A DNA stretch of 64,000 nucleotides from JAFMJV01 sp034436555 (lineage in GTDB: Bacteria; Chloroflexota; Limnocylindria; Limnocylindrales; CSP1-4), in contig DAOTUU010000039.1 in the NCBI GenBank assembly GCA_034436555.1, positions 1-64,000 on the forward strand, given 5' to 3'. Made by a program: the position numbers and the translations under genes. The notes beneath the pieces are model-generated. The model was not told where the DNA came from, ran no database searches, and worked only from the letters and a program-made list of their open reading frames with translations. The stretch's first letter is position 1. Each line of letters begins with the position of its first letter. Positions 24,120-32,414 of the stretch are shown here, one piece after another.

Positions 24120-25364
24120 TCAGGATCCGGACGGCACGCCGGCGCGGGCGTCACCCACGAGGTCGTGGTCGGGCGCGAAGCGCGCCAGCTCCTCCGGTCG
24201 ATACCGGTCGTAGAGCGCCACCAGCAGGCTCATCAGCAGCAGGAAGAACGCGGCGCGGTCGAGCGAGAGGGTGATCCCGAACAGCGCGGCGCCGCCCACC
24301 AGCGCGCCATAGATCGCGACGTTCATCAGCAGCACGAGCGTGAACTGGCCGATGGCGGTGGTCCAGCGCCGGCCGCGCCGGGTGAGCAGGTCCGTCAGCG
24401 CGGCGTTCGCGGTGATGACGACCGCGAGGCCCAGCACGAACGCGACCGGGCTCGCCTCTACCCCCAGCATCTGGGCGAAGATCACGCTCACGAGGCTCAC
24501 GAGGACCAGCTTCTCGGTCAGCTGCCGGTCGAACAGGCTGGTCGCCAGCTGCTGGCGCACCTCCATCAGCTTCGTCGGGCGCACCTCGCGGCCGTCCTCG
24601 GCGTCGGCGCTGAAGGTCGGCCGCCGGTCGGGCGCGGGCAGCACGTTGGCGAACAGCCACCAGACCAGGATCGCGAGTGCCACCATGACGACCGCGGCCA
24701 CCACCAGCACCCACGGTCGGGCGGCGAACGTGTCCACCCACGAGGTGCCGGCCGGGACGCCGAAGATCCGCTCCTGCACCAGGTCGGTGGTGTCCAGCTG
24801 GGCGATGTGGATCCACCACTCCTGGGGCAGCTTGATGACGATCCAGATGAACGCCGTCGCGCCCAGCATCAGGCGCCTGGACATCCGGGTCGGGTCCCAC
24901 CGGACGCGCACCGCCTCGTAGAAGATGAACACGTACTCGAACGTGTTGGGGAACAGGAACAGGAACCAGCGCTCGCCGGTCGACTCGAACAGGACCACGC
25001 CGATGAGCCGGTAGTAGAGCAGGAACCGGACCACGCTGACCGCGAACCGGTTCGTCCAGTTGCGCAACGTGCTGAGGTACGCGAGCGTGAGGTAATAGAC
25101 GTCGAGCGCCTTGTCGTAACTCTGGTAGCCCGACAGGTCCGCGTCCGGCGCCACGGCCTGGAAGATCGACTGGTCGGCCGCGTCGAGGATCAGGCACGCG
25201 AGGATCGCCGGCAGCGGGTAGCGGAAGATCGCGAGCGGCAGCAGCAGCCGCGCCAGGATCACTGCCGCGATGATCGCGCCGTCCACCTGCCCCCGCACCC
25301 TCCCGAGCCGGCCGCTGCGTCCGGTATCGCGCAGCATACCGAGACGGACCATCGTCCTGGCCAT
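24120..25364 (-). CDS. Polytopic membrane protein, unknown function
   Basis: About 414 residues with at least eight hydrophobic helices (for example IIAAVILARLLLPLAIF, WVLVVAAVVMVALAILVWW, PVAFVLGLAVVITANAALT, AAFFLLLMSLLVALY). Soluble loops carry DAADQSIFQAVAPDADLSGY and YDKALDVYYLTLAYLSTLRNW, a conserved-looking polar segment. No transporter or enzyme signature is recognised. Start uncertain: ATG 25364, 25352 or 25337 are all possible and none has a good ribosome site. It lies alone between the Amidase_6 block and the archaeal-type ATPase. Confidence 0.7.
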   Translation of the reverse strand: MARTMVRLGMLRDTGRSGRLGRVRGQVDGAIIAAVILARLLLPLAIFRYPLPAILACLILDAADQSIFQAVAPDADLSGYQSYDKALDVYYLTLAYLSTLRNWTNRFAVSVVRFLLYYRLIGVVLFESTGERWFLFLFPNTFEYVFIFYEAVRVRWDPTRMSRRLMLGATAFIWIVIKLPQEWWIHIAQLDTTDLVQERIFGVPAGTSWVDTFAARPWVLVVAAVVMVALAILVWWLFANVLPAPDRRPTFSADAEDGREVRPTKLMEVRQQLATSLFDRQLTEKLVLVSLVSVIFAQMLGVEASPVAFVLGLAVVITANAALTDLLTRRGRRWTTAIGQFTLVLLMNVAIYGALVGGAALFGITLSLDRAAFFLLLMSLLVALYDRYRPEELARFAPDHDLVGDARAGVPSGS

Positions 25365-25450
25365 GGCCCCAGGCACGGGGCTCGTCCAAGGGTGCGCCGC
25401 TGTGGTGGTTCCGATCGATTCTTGGGCGGCGCCCAGGGATCCGGTTCGCG

Positions 25451-26926
25451 TCACTCGCCTTCGTAAAGACGCTCGAGGTCGATGAGCTCCACGTCGCCAC
25501 GCGCCGCGGCGGTCGCCACGAGCGCGCGATCGAACCCAGCCCGGCCGAACAGGAGCAGCTGCGCCCCGCCTGCGTCCACCCGGGCCGTCAGCAGCGCGCG
25601 GATCCGCTCGAGTCGAGCCAGGTCGCCCACGCCGAGGCGCCGGACGCCACCCTTCGCTTCTCCGATCGCGAGGATCCTCCGCCGTCCCAGTTGATCGATA
25701 CCCTCTGCCACCACGTCCAGCTCGAACCGTTCGTGACCACGGGCGTCGTTCACCTGCGTGAAACCGACCCGGTGCGCCGTCCCGCCCAGCGTCGCCGGAC
25801 TCGCATAGCGGAACGCCCACGTCCTGGCGATCACCTCGAGATGCGACCCCAGGACCCCGGATCGAAAGCGCGGGGCGGCGGCGACCCACGCGGCTGCCGT
25901 CCTCCGGTCCTCGAATCGAGCCAGGTCAGGTCGGGTCACCAGTGCATGAAACCGCACAAGCGGATCCGCGAGCCGGAGCCGGGCCCGGCGCTGAAGCAGC
26001 AGATCCTCCTCGCGCACCACGAAGCGAGCACGTTCGAGGACCTGGAGCGGGTAGGACATGGCGGTGGCTGGGCGACCCAGTGCATTCCCGATCGCCGTGG
26101 GTGTCGTTGCGCCGCCCGCCACGGCCGCGAGCGTCGAAGCGTAGAGCGCGCGGTCCGTCAGGGTGGGGTCCTCCATGAGAATGGCCTCGGCCTCGCGGAA
26201 CAACACGTTGGCAGGGTCGAGCACACCCCGGGCGAGCCACGCCTCGAGATCGGATGGACGCCGGGGAGCCGCGCCCGCGAGGAGCGCGCGATGTCCGGGC
26301 GTCCCTCCCAGCACCGCGTCGACCTGGAATGCCGTGTCGAGATCGGCGATCGACCAATACGCCCGGTTCTGACGGTAGTCGAACGGTCCGACCAGCAGGT
26401 CCAGGCTGGCTCGACCACGCAGCGGATGTTGCCCGGACAGGAGCCTGGTCATGACGGACAGGGCGCTGCCGGCCAGCAGCAGGGTGAATGGCGGTGAGGC
26501 TCCTGCTCGGGCTTCGTCGTACAGTCGCTGGATCACCGATGCGATCTCTGGCGACCGTTCGAGGAGGTACGGGAACTCGTCGAGCACGATCGGCCGGCCC
26601 GCGGCTGCGTCGACCAGCGATCGGAACACCGCGTCCCAGTCCCGGTAGACGACGTCTCCGTGGGCATCCCACCCACGCGCGGCAGCGATGGCTCGACCGA
26701 CCGAACGCATGGCAGGCAGGGTCTCCTGCTCCAGGGCCTGGTGGTAGAACGCACCCACGGCATCGGCCAGTCCGCGGAGGAGGAAGGACTTCCCCATCCG
26801 TCGGCGGCCGTAGACCAGGCCGATGTGCGGCTCGCTTCCCGGTCTCTGGAGGAATCCTTCGAGCGCTGCCCATTCGTGTTCGCGATCGAACATGCCGGCC
26901 GGCCGCGGGACAACCATGCTGGCCAT
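25451..26926 (-). CDS. Archaeal-type AAA ATPase with DUF234-like C-terminal domain
   Basis: 491 residues. N-terminal ATPase (about 12-230): FDREHEWAALEGFL, Walker A VYGRRRMGKSFLL, Walker B PIVLDEFPYLLE and the sensor LLLAGSALSVM. A winged-helix segment (about 260-320) follows, then a C-terminal DUF234/PD-(D/E)XK-like domain whose core may be the Asp of FELDVVAE and ILAIGEAKGG (E-x-K). This ATPase_2 + DUF234 combination is frequent in archaea and scattered in bacteria, often on mobile DNA; its role is unknown. The promoter region is strikingly AT-rich with a perfect palindrome, unlike the rest of the window, which suggests acquisition by transfer. Confidence 0.85.
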   Translation of the reverse strand: MASMVVPRPAGMFDREHEWAALEGFLQRPGSEPHIGLVYGRRRMGKSFLLRGLADAVGAFYHQALEQETLPAMRSVGRAIAAARGWDAHGDVVYRDWDAVFRSLVDAAAGRPIVLDEFPYLLERSPEIASVIQRLYDEARAGASPPFTLLLAGSALSVMTRLLSGQHPLRGRASLDLLVGPFDYRQNRAYWSIADLDTAFQVDAVLGGTPGHRALLAGAAPRRPSDLEAWLARGVLDPANVLFREAEAILMEDPTLTDRALYASTLAAVAGGATTPTAIGNALGRPATAMSYPLQVLERARFVVREEDLLLQRRARLRLADPLVRFHALVTRPDLARFEDRRTAAAWVAAAPRFRSGVLGSHLEVIARTWAFRYASPATLGGTAHRVGFTQVNDARGHERFELDVVAEGIDQLGRRRILAIGEAKGGVRRLGVGDLARLERIRALLTARVDAGGAQLLLFGRAGFDRALVATAAARGDVELIDLERLYEGE

Positions 26927-26939
26927 GATACACGGAATA

Positions 26940-26954
26940 CAGTTATACTAACTG
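26940..26954. promoter_or_regulatory. AT-rich palindrome, possible operator
   Basis: CAGTTA-TAC-TAACTG, a perfect 6-bp-arm inverted repeat, lies 13 bp upstream of the ATPase start codon (minus strand) inside an AT-rich island of about 40 bp (26925-26965). Consistent with a repressor site or promoter core for the ATPase gene. Confidence 0.45.
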
Positions 26955-27057
26955 GAGTTCATGTTCAATGGGCGCTCAACCGTGCGCGCCTGGCGGCGAT
27001 ATGCATGTGGCAAACCGCCAGGTGCGACCCACCGCCCGCCCCGCCCGCCGATCGGTC

Positions 27058-27124
27058 CGGCATGCTCGGTCCGCCTGCCCGAGAACCTGCTCGGTCCGCC
27101 CGGCATGCACGGTCCGCCTGCCCG
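27058..27124 (+). repeat. 24-bp direct repeat upstream of coxD promoter
   Basis: CGGCATGCTCGG plus TCCGCCTGCCCG at 27058-27081 recurs at 27101-27124 with one mismatch; part of it (CTCGGTCCGCC) occurs a third time between them. The last copy ends 23 bp before the coxD -10 box. Confidence 0.6.
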
Positions 27125-27147
27125 CCCGACTCCGCGTCACATCGCGG

Positions 27148-27153
27148 TACCCT
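27148..27153 (+). promoter_or_regulatory. Probable -10 box TACCCT, leaderless coxD promoter
   Basis: TACCCT preceded by GG; 7 nt separate it from GTG 27161 and no ribosome site is present. Suggests a leaderless transcript for coxD and what follows. Confidence 0.5.
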
Positions 27154-27160
27154 TCAACCC

Positions 27161-28087
27161 GTGACTGATGTGATCCTCGACCGCCCCGCCAGCACCCGCT
27201 CCATCGACGGCCTCCAGGCTGCGATGGCGGAGCACGACTACGTGTGCGACCGCGCCCTCGCGACGGTGCTCTTCCTGGGCTTGGAGCTGGGCCGGCCGGT
27301 GCTCCTGGAAGGGGAGGCGGGCGTCGGCAAGACCGAGGTCGCCAAGGTGCTCTCGTCGGTGCTGGGCGGGCGGCTCATCCGCCTCCAGTGCTACGAGGGC
27401 CTGGATGTCACGACCGCGGTCTACGAGTGGAACTACCCCCGCCAGATGCTGGAGATCCGGCTGCTGGAGGCGCGCGGCCAGGCATCGACCGCCAGCGCCC
27501 ACGACATCTTCGGCCCCGACTTCCTCATCAAGCGCCCCCTGCTCCAGGCGCTGGAGTCGACCGACGGCGCCCCGCCCATCCTGCTCATCGACGAGATCGA
27601 CCGCGCCGACGAGGAGTTCGAGGCGTACCTCCTGGAGATCCTGTCCGACTTCCAGGTGACCGTGCCCGAGATCGGCACGATCAGGGCCGTCCGGCCGCCG
27701 CGGGTGATCCTCACGTCCAACCGCACCCGCGAGGTGCACGACGCGCTGAAGCGCCGCTGTCTCTACCACTGGATCGACTACCCCACCGCGGAGAAGGAGT
27801 TCGCGATCGTCCTCGCGCGTCTGCCGCACATCCCCGAGCGGCTGGGCCGCCAGGCGGTGGCGTTCGTGCAGCGGCTGCGCGCGGCGGACCTGACCAAGCT
27901 CCCAGGGGTGGCGGAGACGCTCGACTGGGCGTCGGCGCTGGTGGCGCTGGGCGCCCCGGAGCTGTCGCCCGAGGTCATCGACCCCACGCTGGGCGTGCTC
28001 CTGAAGTACCAGGAGGACGTGCGCGCGGTGAAGGGCGCGGTGGCGGCGAGCTACCTCGCGGAGGTGAACGCGGCGGCCGGCCGATGA
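27161..28087 (+). CDS. coxD: MoxR/CoxD-type AAA+ ATPase
   Basis: 308 residues from GTG 27161. MoxR-family ATPase with Walker A LLEGEAGVGKTEVAK (about residues 46-60), Walker B ILLIDEIDRADEEFEAYL, sensor 1 VILTSNRTREVHD and the arginine-finger region ALKRRCLYHWIDYP. CoxD is the chaperone-like ATPase that, with the VWA protein CoxE, matures the metal centre of CO dehydrogenase (sulfuration/Cu insertion in Oligotropha). Next are coxE, coxI/XdhC and coxG, but the structural coxSLM genes lie 7 kb upstream beyond an accessory block. With a form II enzyme its exact task may differ. Confidence 0.85.
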   Translation: MTDVILDRPASTRSIDGLQAAMAEHDYVCDRALATVLFLGLELGRPVLLEGEAGVGKTEVAKVLSSVLGGRLIRLQCYEGLDVTTAVYEWNYPRQMLEIRLLEARGQASTASAHDIFGPDFLIKRPLLQALESTDGAPPILLIDEIDRADEEFEAYLLEILSDFQVTVPEIGTIRAVRPPRVILTSNRTREVHDALKRRCLYHWIDYPTAEKEFAIVLARLPHIPERLGRQAVAFVQRLRAADLTKLPGVAETLDWASALVALGAPELSPEVIDPTLGVLLKYQEDVRAVKGAVAASYLAEVNAAAGR

Positions 28088-28457
28088 TCTGTGAGGTGGC
28101 ACGCATCCCCGCCGCCATCCCGGCCGACATGTCGACCGGGATGGCGCTTCGTCCGCTCCGAGCCGTCTCCCGACCGCCGCTCGCTGCCGCCGCCGGTCGA
28201 CATGTCGGTCGCCACCCGGGGTGGCACGCCCCGGTCCACGCCCGAGCCGCCGCGACCCGCCCCGCCGGTCGACATGTCGACCACCACCCGGGGTGGCACG
28301 CCCCGGATGACGCCCGAGCCTCCACCACCCCCCACGCCGGTCGACATGTCGACCACGGCGTGGCGTCGCGGCCGCCGTTCGAGCGGTGGGTCGCCACCAC
28401 CCCCCACGCCGGTCGACATGTCGACCACGCCGGCCCCCCGGGGTCGCGCGGCGCCGC
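28088..28457. repeat. 72-bp tandem repeat array carrying a 16-bp palindrome
   Basis: The palindrome core GACATGTC occurs at 28126, 28199, 28271, 28343 and 28415, i.e. spaced 73, 72, 72 and 72 bp. In copies 3 to 5 it is the full 16-bp palindrome GGTCGACATGTCGACC; copy 2 has one changed half (GTCGGTC) and copy 1 a GGCC left end. Copies 2 and 3 continue with CACCCGGGGTGGC and GCCCCGG. The array fills the gap between coxD and coxE. Because 72 bp is 24 codons, open frames persist (repeating PVDMSTTTRGGTPR), but composition and position argue against a protein. Confidence 0.85.
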
Positions 28458-29693
28458 ATGACGACCCCCACCCCCACCCCCGATGCCGGCGGCCCGGAGA
28501 TCTCCGGCGCCGCACTGCTGTCCGCCGTCCTCGGCTTCGGGCGTGAGCTGAAGGCGGAGGGCCTGACCGCCGACCTCGCCGCGGTGCTCGACTTCTGCCG
28601 GGCGCTCACCCTCGTCGACATCGGCGACCGCGAGGAGGTGCGGGCCGCGGGGGAGGCGCTGTTCGTCCGGCGGCGCGAGGAGATCGACCCCTACGAGGCC
28701 GCCTTCCAGCGCTTCTGGCGGCGACGCGCCCGGCCCGTCCCACCGGACCTGGAGATCGTCGACGAGCGCGAGCAGGACCCCGGCAAGGAGCGCCGCCCTG
28801 GCGAGGAGGTGATGGCCGAGGCGGTCGGCGAGCCCGAGGAGGCCGCCGACGGAGAGGGCGACGAGGAACCGGGTGACGAGGTGGCGCCCAGCGTCCTCGC
28901 ATACAGCTCGGGCGAGCGAATCCGCACCAAGGCGTTCGAGCGCATGACGCCCGACGAGCTGCGCGAGGCGGAGCGGGCCATCGACCGGATGCTGGTCTCG
29001 CTGCCGGTGCGGCGGACGCGCCGCTGGCAGCTCCACAAGAGTGGCCGCCACGTCGCTCCGCGCCAGATGATGCGCCGCAACCTGGCCACTGGCGGCGACC
29101 CGCTGACCTGGCTGTGGCGGCGCCACCGGACGGAGCCTCGCTCGGTCGTGCTGCTGTGCGACATCTCGGGGTCCATGGAGCGCCACGCCCGGCTGCTGCT
29201 GCGATTTGGGCATGCCCTGGCGCGCTCGGAGGTGCGCACGGAGTCGTTCGTGTTCGGGACGCGCCTCACGCGCATCACGGCCCAGCTTCGACACCGTGAC
29301 CCGGACCGTGCCTTGGACCGCGTCAGCGCCGCCGTGGCCGACTGGTCGGGCGGGACGCGCATCGGCGGCTCGTTCCGGGAGTTCAACCAGCGCTGGGCGC
29401 GCCGGGTGCTGCGCACGAGCGGCATCGTCATCGTCATCAGCGACGGCTGGGATCGCGGCGACCCGGCGGTGGTGGGGGAGGAGACCGCCCGCCTGCGCCG
29501 AAACTGCCACCGGCTGATCTGGCTCAACCCGCTGGCCGGCTCCAAGGAATACCGCCCGCTGGCCGCCGGGATGGCCGCGGCCTATCCTCATGTCGACGTG
29601 TTCCTGCCTGGTCATGATCTCGCGTCGCTCCAGTCGCTCGCGGAGATCCTCGCATCGGACGCGGGCGACCGGGCCGGGACCTCGCTCCGCTGA
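28458..29693 (+). CDS. coxE: VWA-domain protein CoxE
   Basis: 411 residues from ATG 28458. The N-terminal half is helical and acidic (about 100-165 with many Glu/Asp); the C-terminal half is the VWA_CoxE domain with MIDAS motif DISGSMERH (about residues 233-241) and the downstream Thr/Asp positions (SGGTRIGGSF, VISDGWDRGD). CoxE partners with the MoxR ATPase CoxD in metal-centre maturation of CODH. It is separated from coxD by the 72-bp repeat array rather than the usual few bases. It begins MTTPTPTP and has no clear ribosome site. Confidence 0.87.
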   Translation: MTTPTPTPDAGGPEISGAALLSAVLGFGRELKAEGLTADLAAVLDFCRALTLVDIGDREEVRAAGEALFVRRREEIDPYEAAFQRFWRRRARPVPPDLEIVDEREQDPGKERRPGEEVMAEAVGEPEEAADGEGDEEPGDEVAPSVLAYSSGERIRTKAFERMTPDELREAERAIDRMLVSLPVRRTRRWQLHKSGRHVAPRQMMRRNLATGGDPLTWLWRRHRTEPRSVVLLCDISGSMERHARLLLRFGHALARSEVRTESFVFGTRLTRITAQLRHRDPDRALDRVSAAVADWSGGTRIGGSFREFNQRWARRVLRTSGIVIVISDGWDRGDPAVVGEETARLRRNCHRLIWLNPLAGSKEYRPLAAGMAAAYPHVDVFLPGHDLASLQSLAEILASDAGDRAGTSLR

Positions 29694-29745
29694 CGGGAGA
29701 TCGGACCCGCACCCCAACCGCGCCAACCGACCCGAGGAGACACCC

Positions 29746-30849
29746 ATGAAGGAGCTGGTGCCCGAGCTGGATGCCTGGACCGCGGAGGGCCAGCCGATCG
29801 CGCGCGCCGTGGTGGTGCGCTCGTTCGGTAGCGCGCCCCGGCCGGAAGGTGCGGTGCTGCTCGTCGCCGGCGACGGCCGGCTGGCGGGCTCGGTGAGCGG
29901 CGGCTGCGTGGAGGGAGCCGCGTACGAGGAGATCGCGCAGGCGCGCGCCGATGGACGTGAGCGGGTCATCCGCTACGGCATCAGCGATGAGCAGGCATGG
30001 GACGTGGGCCTGGCATGCGGCGGCACCATCGACGTGCTGGTCCAGCCCACGGTGCCCCCCGCCGCGGTGCTGGCCGCCCACGACCCGGGCCGCGCGGTCA
30101 TCACCCGCCTCCCGGCCGACGCACCGCCGCCGGTGTTCGGGGCACACGCGCCCGGACCCGGCGAACCCCCGGTCGACCCGGTCGTGATCGACGACGACGG
30201 CATGCGGACCGGCACGACCGGCGACCCCGCCGCGGACGCCGAGCTGGAGGCCGCCGCCGCCGATGCCCTGGCCCGGGGCCGCTCGCGGACCGTGGAGGCG
30301 GGCGGCCGCCAGTGGTTCGTGGAGGTGTTCCCGCGCCGGCCGCGCCTGGTGATCGTGGGTGCCGTCCAGGCCGCGATCCCGCTCGTGTCGATGGCGCGCA
30401 CCCTGGGTTTCGAGACCCTGATCATCGACGGCCGGCCCGCCTTCGCGCGCGCCGAGCGGTTCCCGGAGGTGGATCGGCTGGTGGTCGGCTGGCCGGACGA
30501 GGTCGCCGACCAGATCGGGCTGGGCCCCAGGGACTCCGTCGCGGTGCTGTCCCATGACGTGAAGTTCGACGAGCCCGCCATCGTGACCGCGCTGAGCCGC
30601 GGATGCCGGTACGTGGGCGCGGTCGGCTCCCGGAAGACCCAGGCCGACCGGCGGGAGCGCCTGCTGGCCGCCGGCGTGACCGCGGCGGACCTGGCGCGAC
30701 TGCGAGGGCCGATCGGGCTCGATCTCGGCGGTCGCGAGCCCGCGGAGACCGCGCTCTCGATCCTCGCGGAGATCGTGGCCGCGCGTCACGGGGGCAGCGG
30801 CGTGCCCATGCGCGAACGCGCCGCGGCCCGTCCCGGGCAGTCCGCGTAG
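29746..30849 (+). CDS. coxI: XdhC/CoxI-family Mo-cofactor maturation protein
   Basis: 367 residues from ATG 29746 with GAGGAG at 29734. The N-terminal XdhC_CoxI domain is RSFGSAPRPEGAVLLVAGDGRLAGSVSGGCVEG with the conserved Cys, then DVGLACGGTIDVLVQP with the second Cys. The C-terminal Rossmann-like domain follows (LVIVGAVQAAIPLVSMAR, then VAVLSHDVKFDEPAI and YVGAVGSRKTQADR). XdhC proteins bind and sulfurate the Mo cofactor before insertion into xanthine dehydrogenase-family enzymes. Fits a role in maturing CoxL. Confidence 0.9.
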   Translation: MKELVPELDAWTAEGQPIARAVVVRSFGSAPRPEGAVLLVAGDGRLAGSVSGGCVEGAAYEEIAQARADGRERVIRYGISDEQAWDVGLACGGTIDVLVQPTVPPAAVLAAHDPGRAVITRLPADAPPPVFGAHAPGPGEPPVDPVVIDDDGMRTGTTGDPAADAELEAAAADALARGRSRTVEAGGRQWFVEVFPRRPRLVIVGAVQAAIPLVSMARTLGFETLIIDGRPAFARAERFPEVDRLVVGWPDEVADQIGLGPRDSVAVLSHDVKFDEPAIVTALSRGCRYVGAVGSRKTQADRRERLLAAGVTAADLARLRGPIGLDLGGREPAETALSILAEIVAARHGGSGVPMRERAAARPGQSA

Positions 30850-30852
30850 AAT
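30847..30852 (+). promoter_or_regulatory. Probable -10 box TAGAAT for coxG
   Basis: TAGAAT overlaps the coxI stop codon and lies 75 nt before ATG 30928, in the only spacer wider than 50 bp in the maturation set apart from the repeat array. A ribosome site CGGAGG precedes the ATG. Confidence 0.4.
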
Positions 30853-30927
30853 CAGGCGACGCTCATCCGTCCAGCCGCGCCCAGCGTCCCTGAGCCCGCG
30901 GCCCTCAGCCCGGAGGACCAGCAGCCG

Positions 30928-31368
30928 ATGCACTTCGAGGGCACGGTGCCCATCAAGGCCGATCGCCAGCGAACCTGGGATCTGCTCATGGACCCTCAGC
31001 AGGTCGGTGGCTGCGGCCCCGGCGTGGAGCGGGTGGAGGTCATCGATGACACCCACTTCCGGGTCCACGCGAAGGTGGGCATCGGGCTGATCCGGGCCAC
31101 GTTCGCGGTGGACGTGGAGCGCACGGAGGCCGTCGCGCCAGACCACGCCGTGCTCAGGGGCAGCGGCAAGGCGCCCGGGTCCGCCGTCGACGGCGGCGCC
31201 CGGATGGTGCTGTCGGACGGCCCGGACGGCACCACGGTGATGGACTGGACGGCCGACGTCCACATCCACGGCAAGCTCGCGAGCGTCGGCGCGCGGCTCA
31301 TCGAGGGCACCGCCCAGAAGATGATCGCCCAGACGTTCGACTGCATCCGGGTCAAGCTCGAGGCCTGA
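30928..31368 (+). CDS. coxG: CoxG-type SRPBCC protein
   Basis: 146 residues. SRPBCC/CoxG fold: MHFEGTVPIKADRQRTWDLLMDPQQVGGCGPGVERVE is the typical first strand and helix, then RVHAKVGIGLIRATFAVDVE and a long C-terminal helix (GTAQKMIAQTFDCIRVKL). CoxG recruits or tethers CODH to the membrane in actinobacteria and is a standard member of cox clusters. Last gene of the maturation set before a 524-bp noncoding gap. Confidence 0.88.
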   Translation: MHFEGTVPIKADRQRTWDLLMDPQQVGGCGPGVERVEVIDDTHFRVHAKVGIGLIRATFAVDVERTEAVAPDHAVLRGSGKAPGSAVDGGARMVLSDGPDGTTVMDWTADVHIHGKLASVGARLIEGTAQKMIAQTFDCIRVKLEA

Positions 31369-31892
31369 CCCACCCCCGACCGGTTCTCTGTTCGGCCGTT
31401 CGGTCGTCGGCGAGGAGGTCCGCCGCGCAGCTGGCGCCCCCGCGCGGTGCCCCCGCGCATGTGGCGGTCCCGCGCGGCGGCTGCATCGCCGGCGCGTCCT
31501 GGCATCGGCCGCGCCGAGCGATCCCGTGGCCTCTCAGCGGCCACGACCGATCGACATCCCATGCCGGCATGTCGTTCCGGGCCGCTCCATGGACCAGATC
31601 GGTCCGTTCGGTCGCGATCGGCCCTTGGGCGGCCCGGAACGTCGCGGTCGAGGGCGCAGTCGGGACTTCGTGGCCGGTCACCGGCCGATCGACCGGTCCG
31701 GTGGAACAGCACGCACGCTCCGGCAGCGTCGTCCACCCAGCAGGCGATGAGCGCCCGCGCCCGGGGTGCCCGCCCGCGCCCGGGGTGCCCGCCCGCGCCC
31801 CGGGGTGCCCGCCCGCGCCCCAGTGGTCGGCAGCACCCGAGCTGCGGTAGACTGGGCGTCCCCACCGATCGATCAGCCGATGAGGGCCCTTC
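31369..31892. other. 524-bp intergenic region with 19-bp repeats upstream of apt
   Basis: No gene. Contains many short CGGTC/GATCGG palindromic pieces (31380-31700) and a 19/20-bp tandem repeat (CGCCCGCGC then CCGGGGTGCC) in 3.5 copies at 31752-31821, ending 26 bp before the apt -10 box. Confidence 0.7.
31848..31853 (+). promoter_or_regulatory. Probable -10 box TAGACT for apt
   Basis: TAGACT preceded by CGG, 39 nt before GTG 31893. GAGGG at 31882 supplies the ribosome site. The tandem repeat array lies just upstream. Confidence 0.5.
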
Positions 31893-32414
31893 GTGTCCGT
31901 CGAATCGCTCCGCGCGGAGATCCGCGAGGTCCCGGAATTCCCCAAGCCGGGCATCCTGTTCTACGACATCACCACGCTCATCAAGAAGCCGACCGCGTTC
32001 AGGGAGGCGATCGACCTGATGGTCGAGCCATTCAAGGACGCCCGGGTGGACGTCGTCGTGGGCATGGAGTCCCGCGGCTTCATCTTCAGCGCACCCATGG
32101 CCATCGCGCTGGGCGCGGGCTTCGTGCCCGTGCGCAAGCTGGGCAAGCTGCCGGCCGAGACCATCAGCGTGGAGTACGCGCTGGAGTACGGCACGAACAC
32201 TCTGGAGATCCACAAGGACGCCATCAACGCGGGCCAGCGGGTGCTGGTCGTGGACGACCTGCTCGCCACCGGCGGCACGGTGCTCGGCACGATCGAGCTC
32301 ATCCGCCAGCTGAAGGGTGAGATCGTCGGCCTGTCCTTCCTTGTCGAGCTGTTGTTCCTCAAGGGGCGCGATCGGCTGAGTGAGCACGACATCCACAGCA
32401 TCATCCAGTACTGA
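31893..32414 (+). CDS. apt: Adenine phosphoribosyltransferase
   Basis: 173 residues, family length. Converts adenine and PRPP to AMP. Landmarks: FPKPGILFYDITTLIK (N-terminal hood), GMESRGFIF, FVPVRKLGKLP, and the PRPP-binding motif VLVVDDLLATGGT (about residues 115-127). GTG start 31893. It begins a run of genes tied to adenosine/SAM turnover: MtnA-like, GNAT, ahcY and, across a convergent gene, metK. Adenine from the methylthioadenosine or SAH routes would be its substrate. Confidence 0.96.
   Translation: MSVESLRAEIREVPEFPKPGILFYDITTLIKKPTAFREAIDLMVEPFKDARVDVVVGMESRGFIFSAPMAIALGAGFVPVRKLGKLPAETISVEYALEYGTNTLEIHKDAINAGQRVLVVDDLLATGGTVLGTIELIRQLKGEIVGLSFLVELLFLKGRDRLSEHDIHSIIQY

Noticed and set aside
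28088..28457. CRISPR array at the 72-bp repeats
   Set aside because: Whole 72-bp units are related rather than short repeats with unique spacers, and no cas genes are near.
28091..28546. A protein encoded by the repeat array (repeating PVDMSTTTRGGTPR)
   Set aside because: Open frame follows from the 72-bp period being a multiple of three; it overlaps coxE in another frame and lacks a ribosome site.
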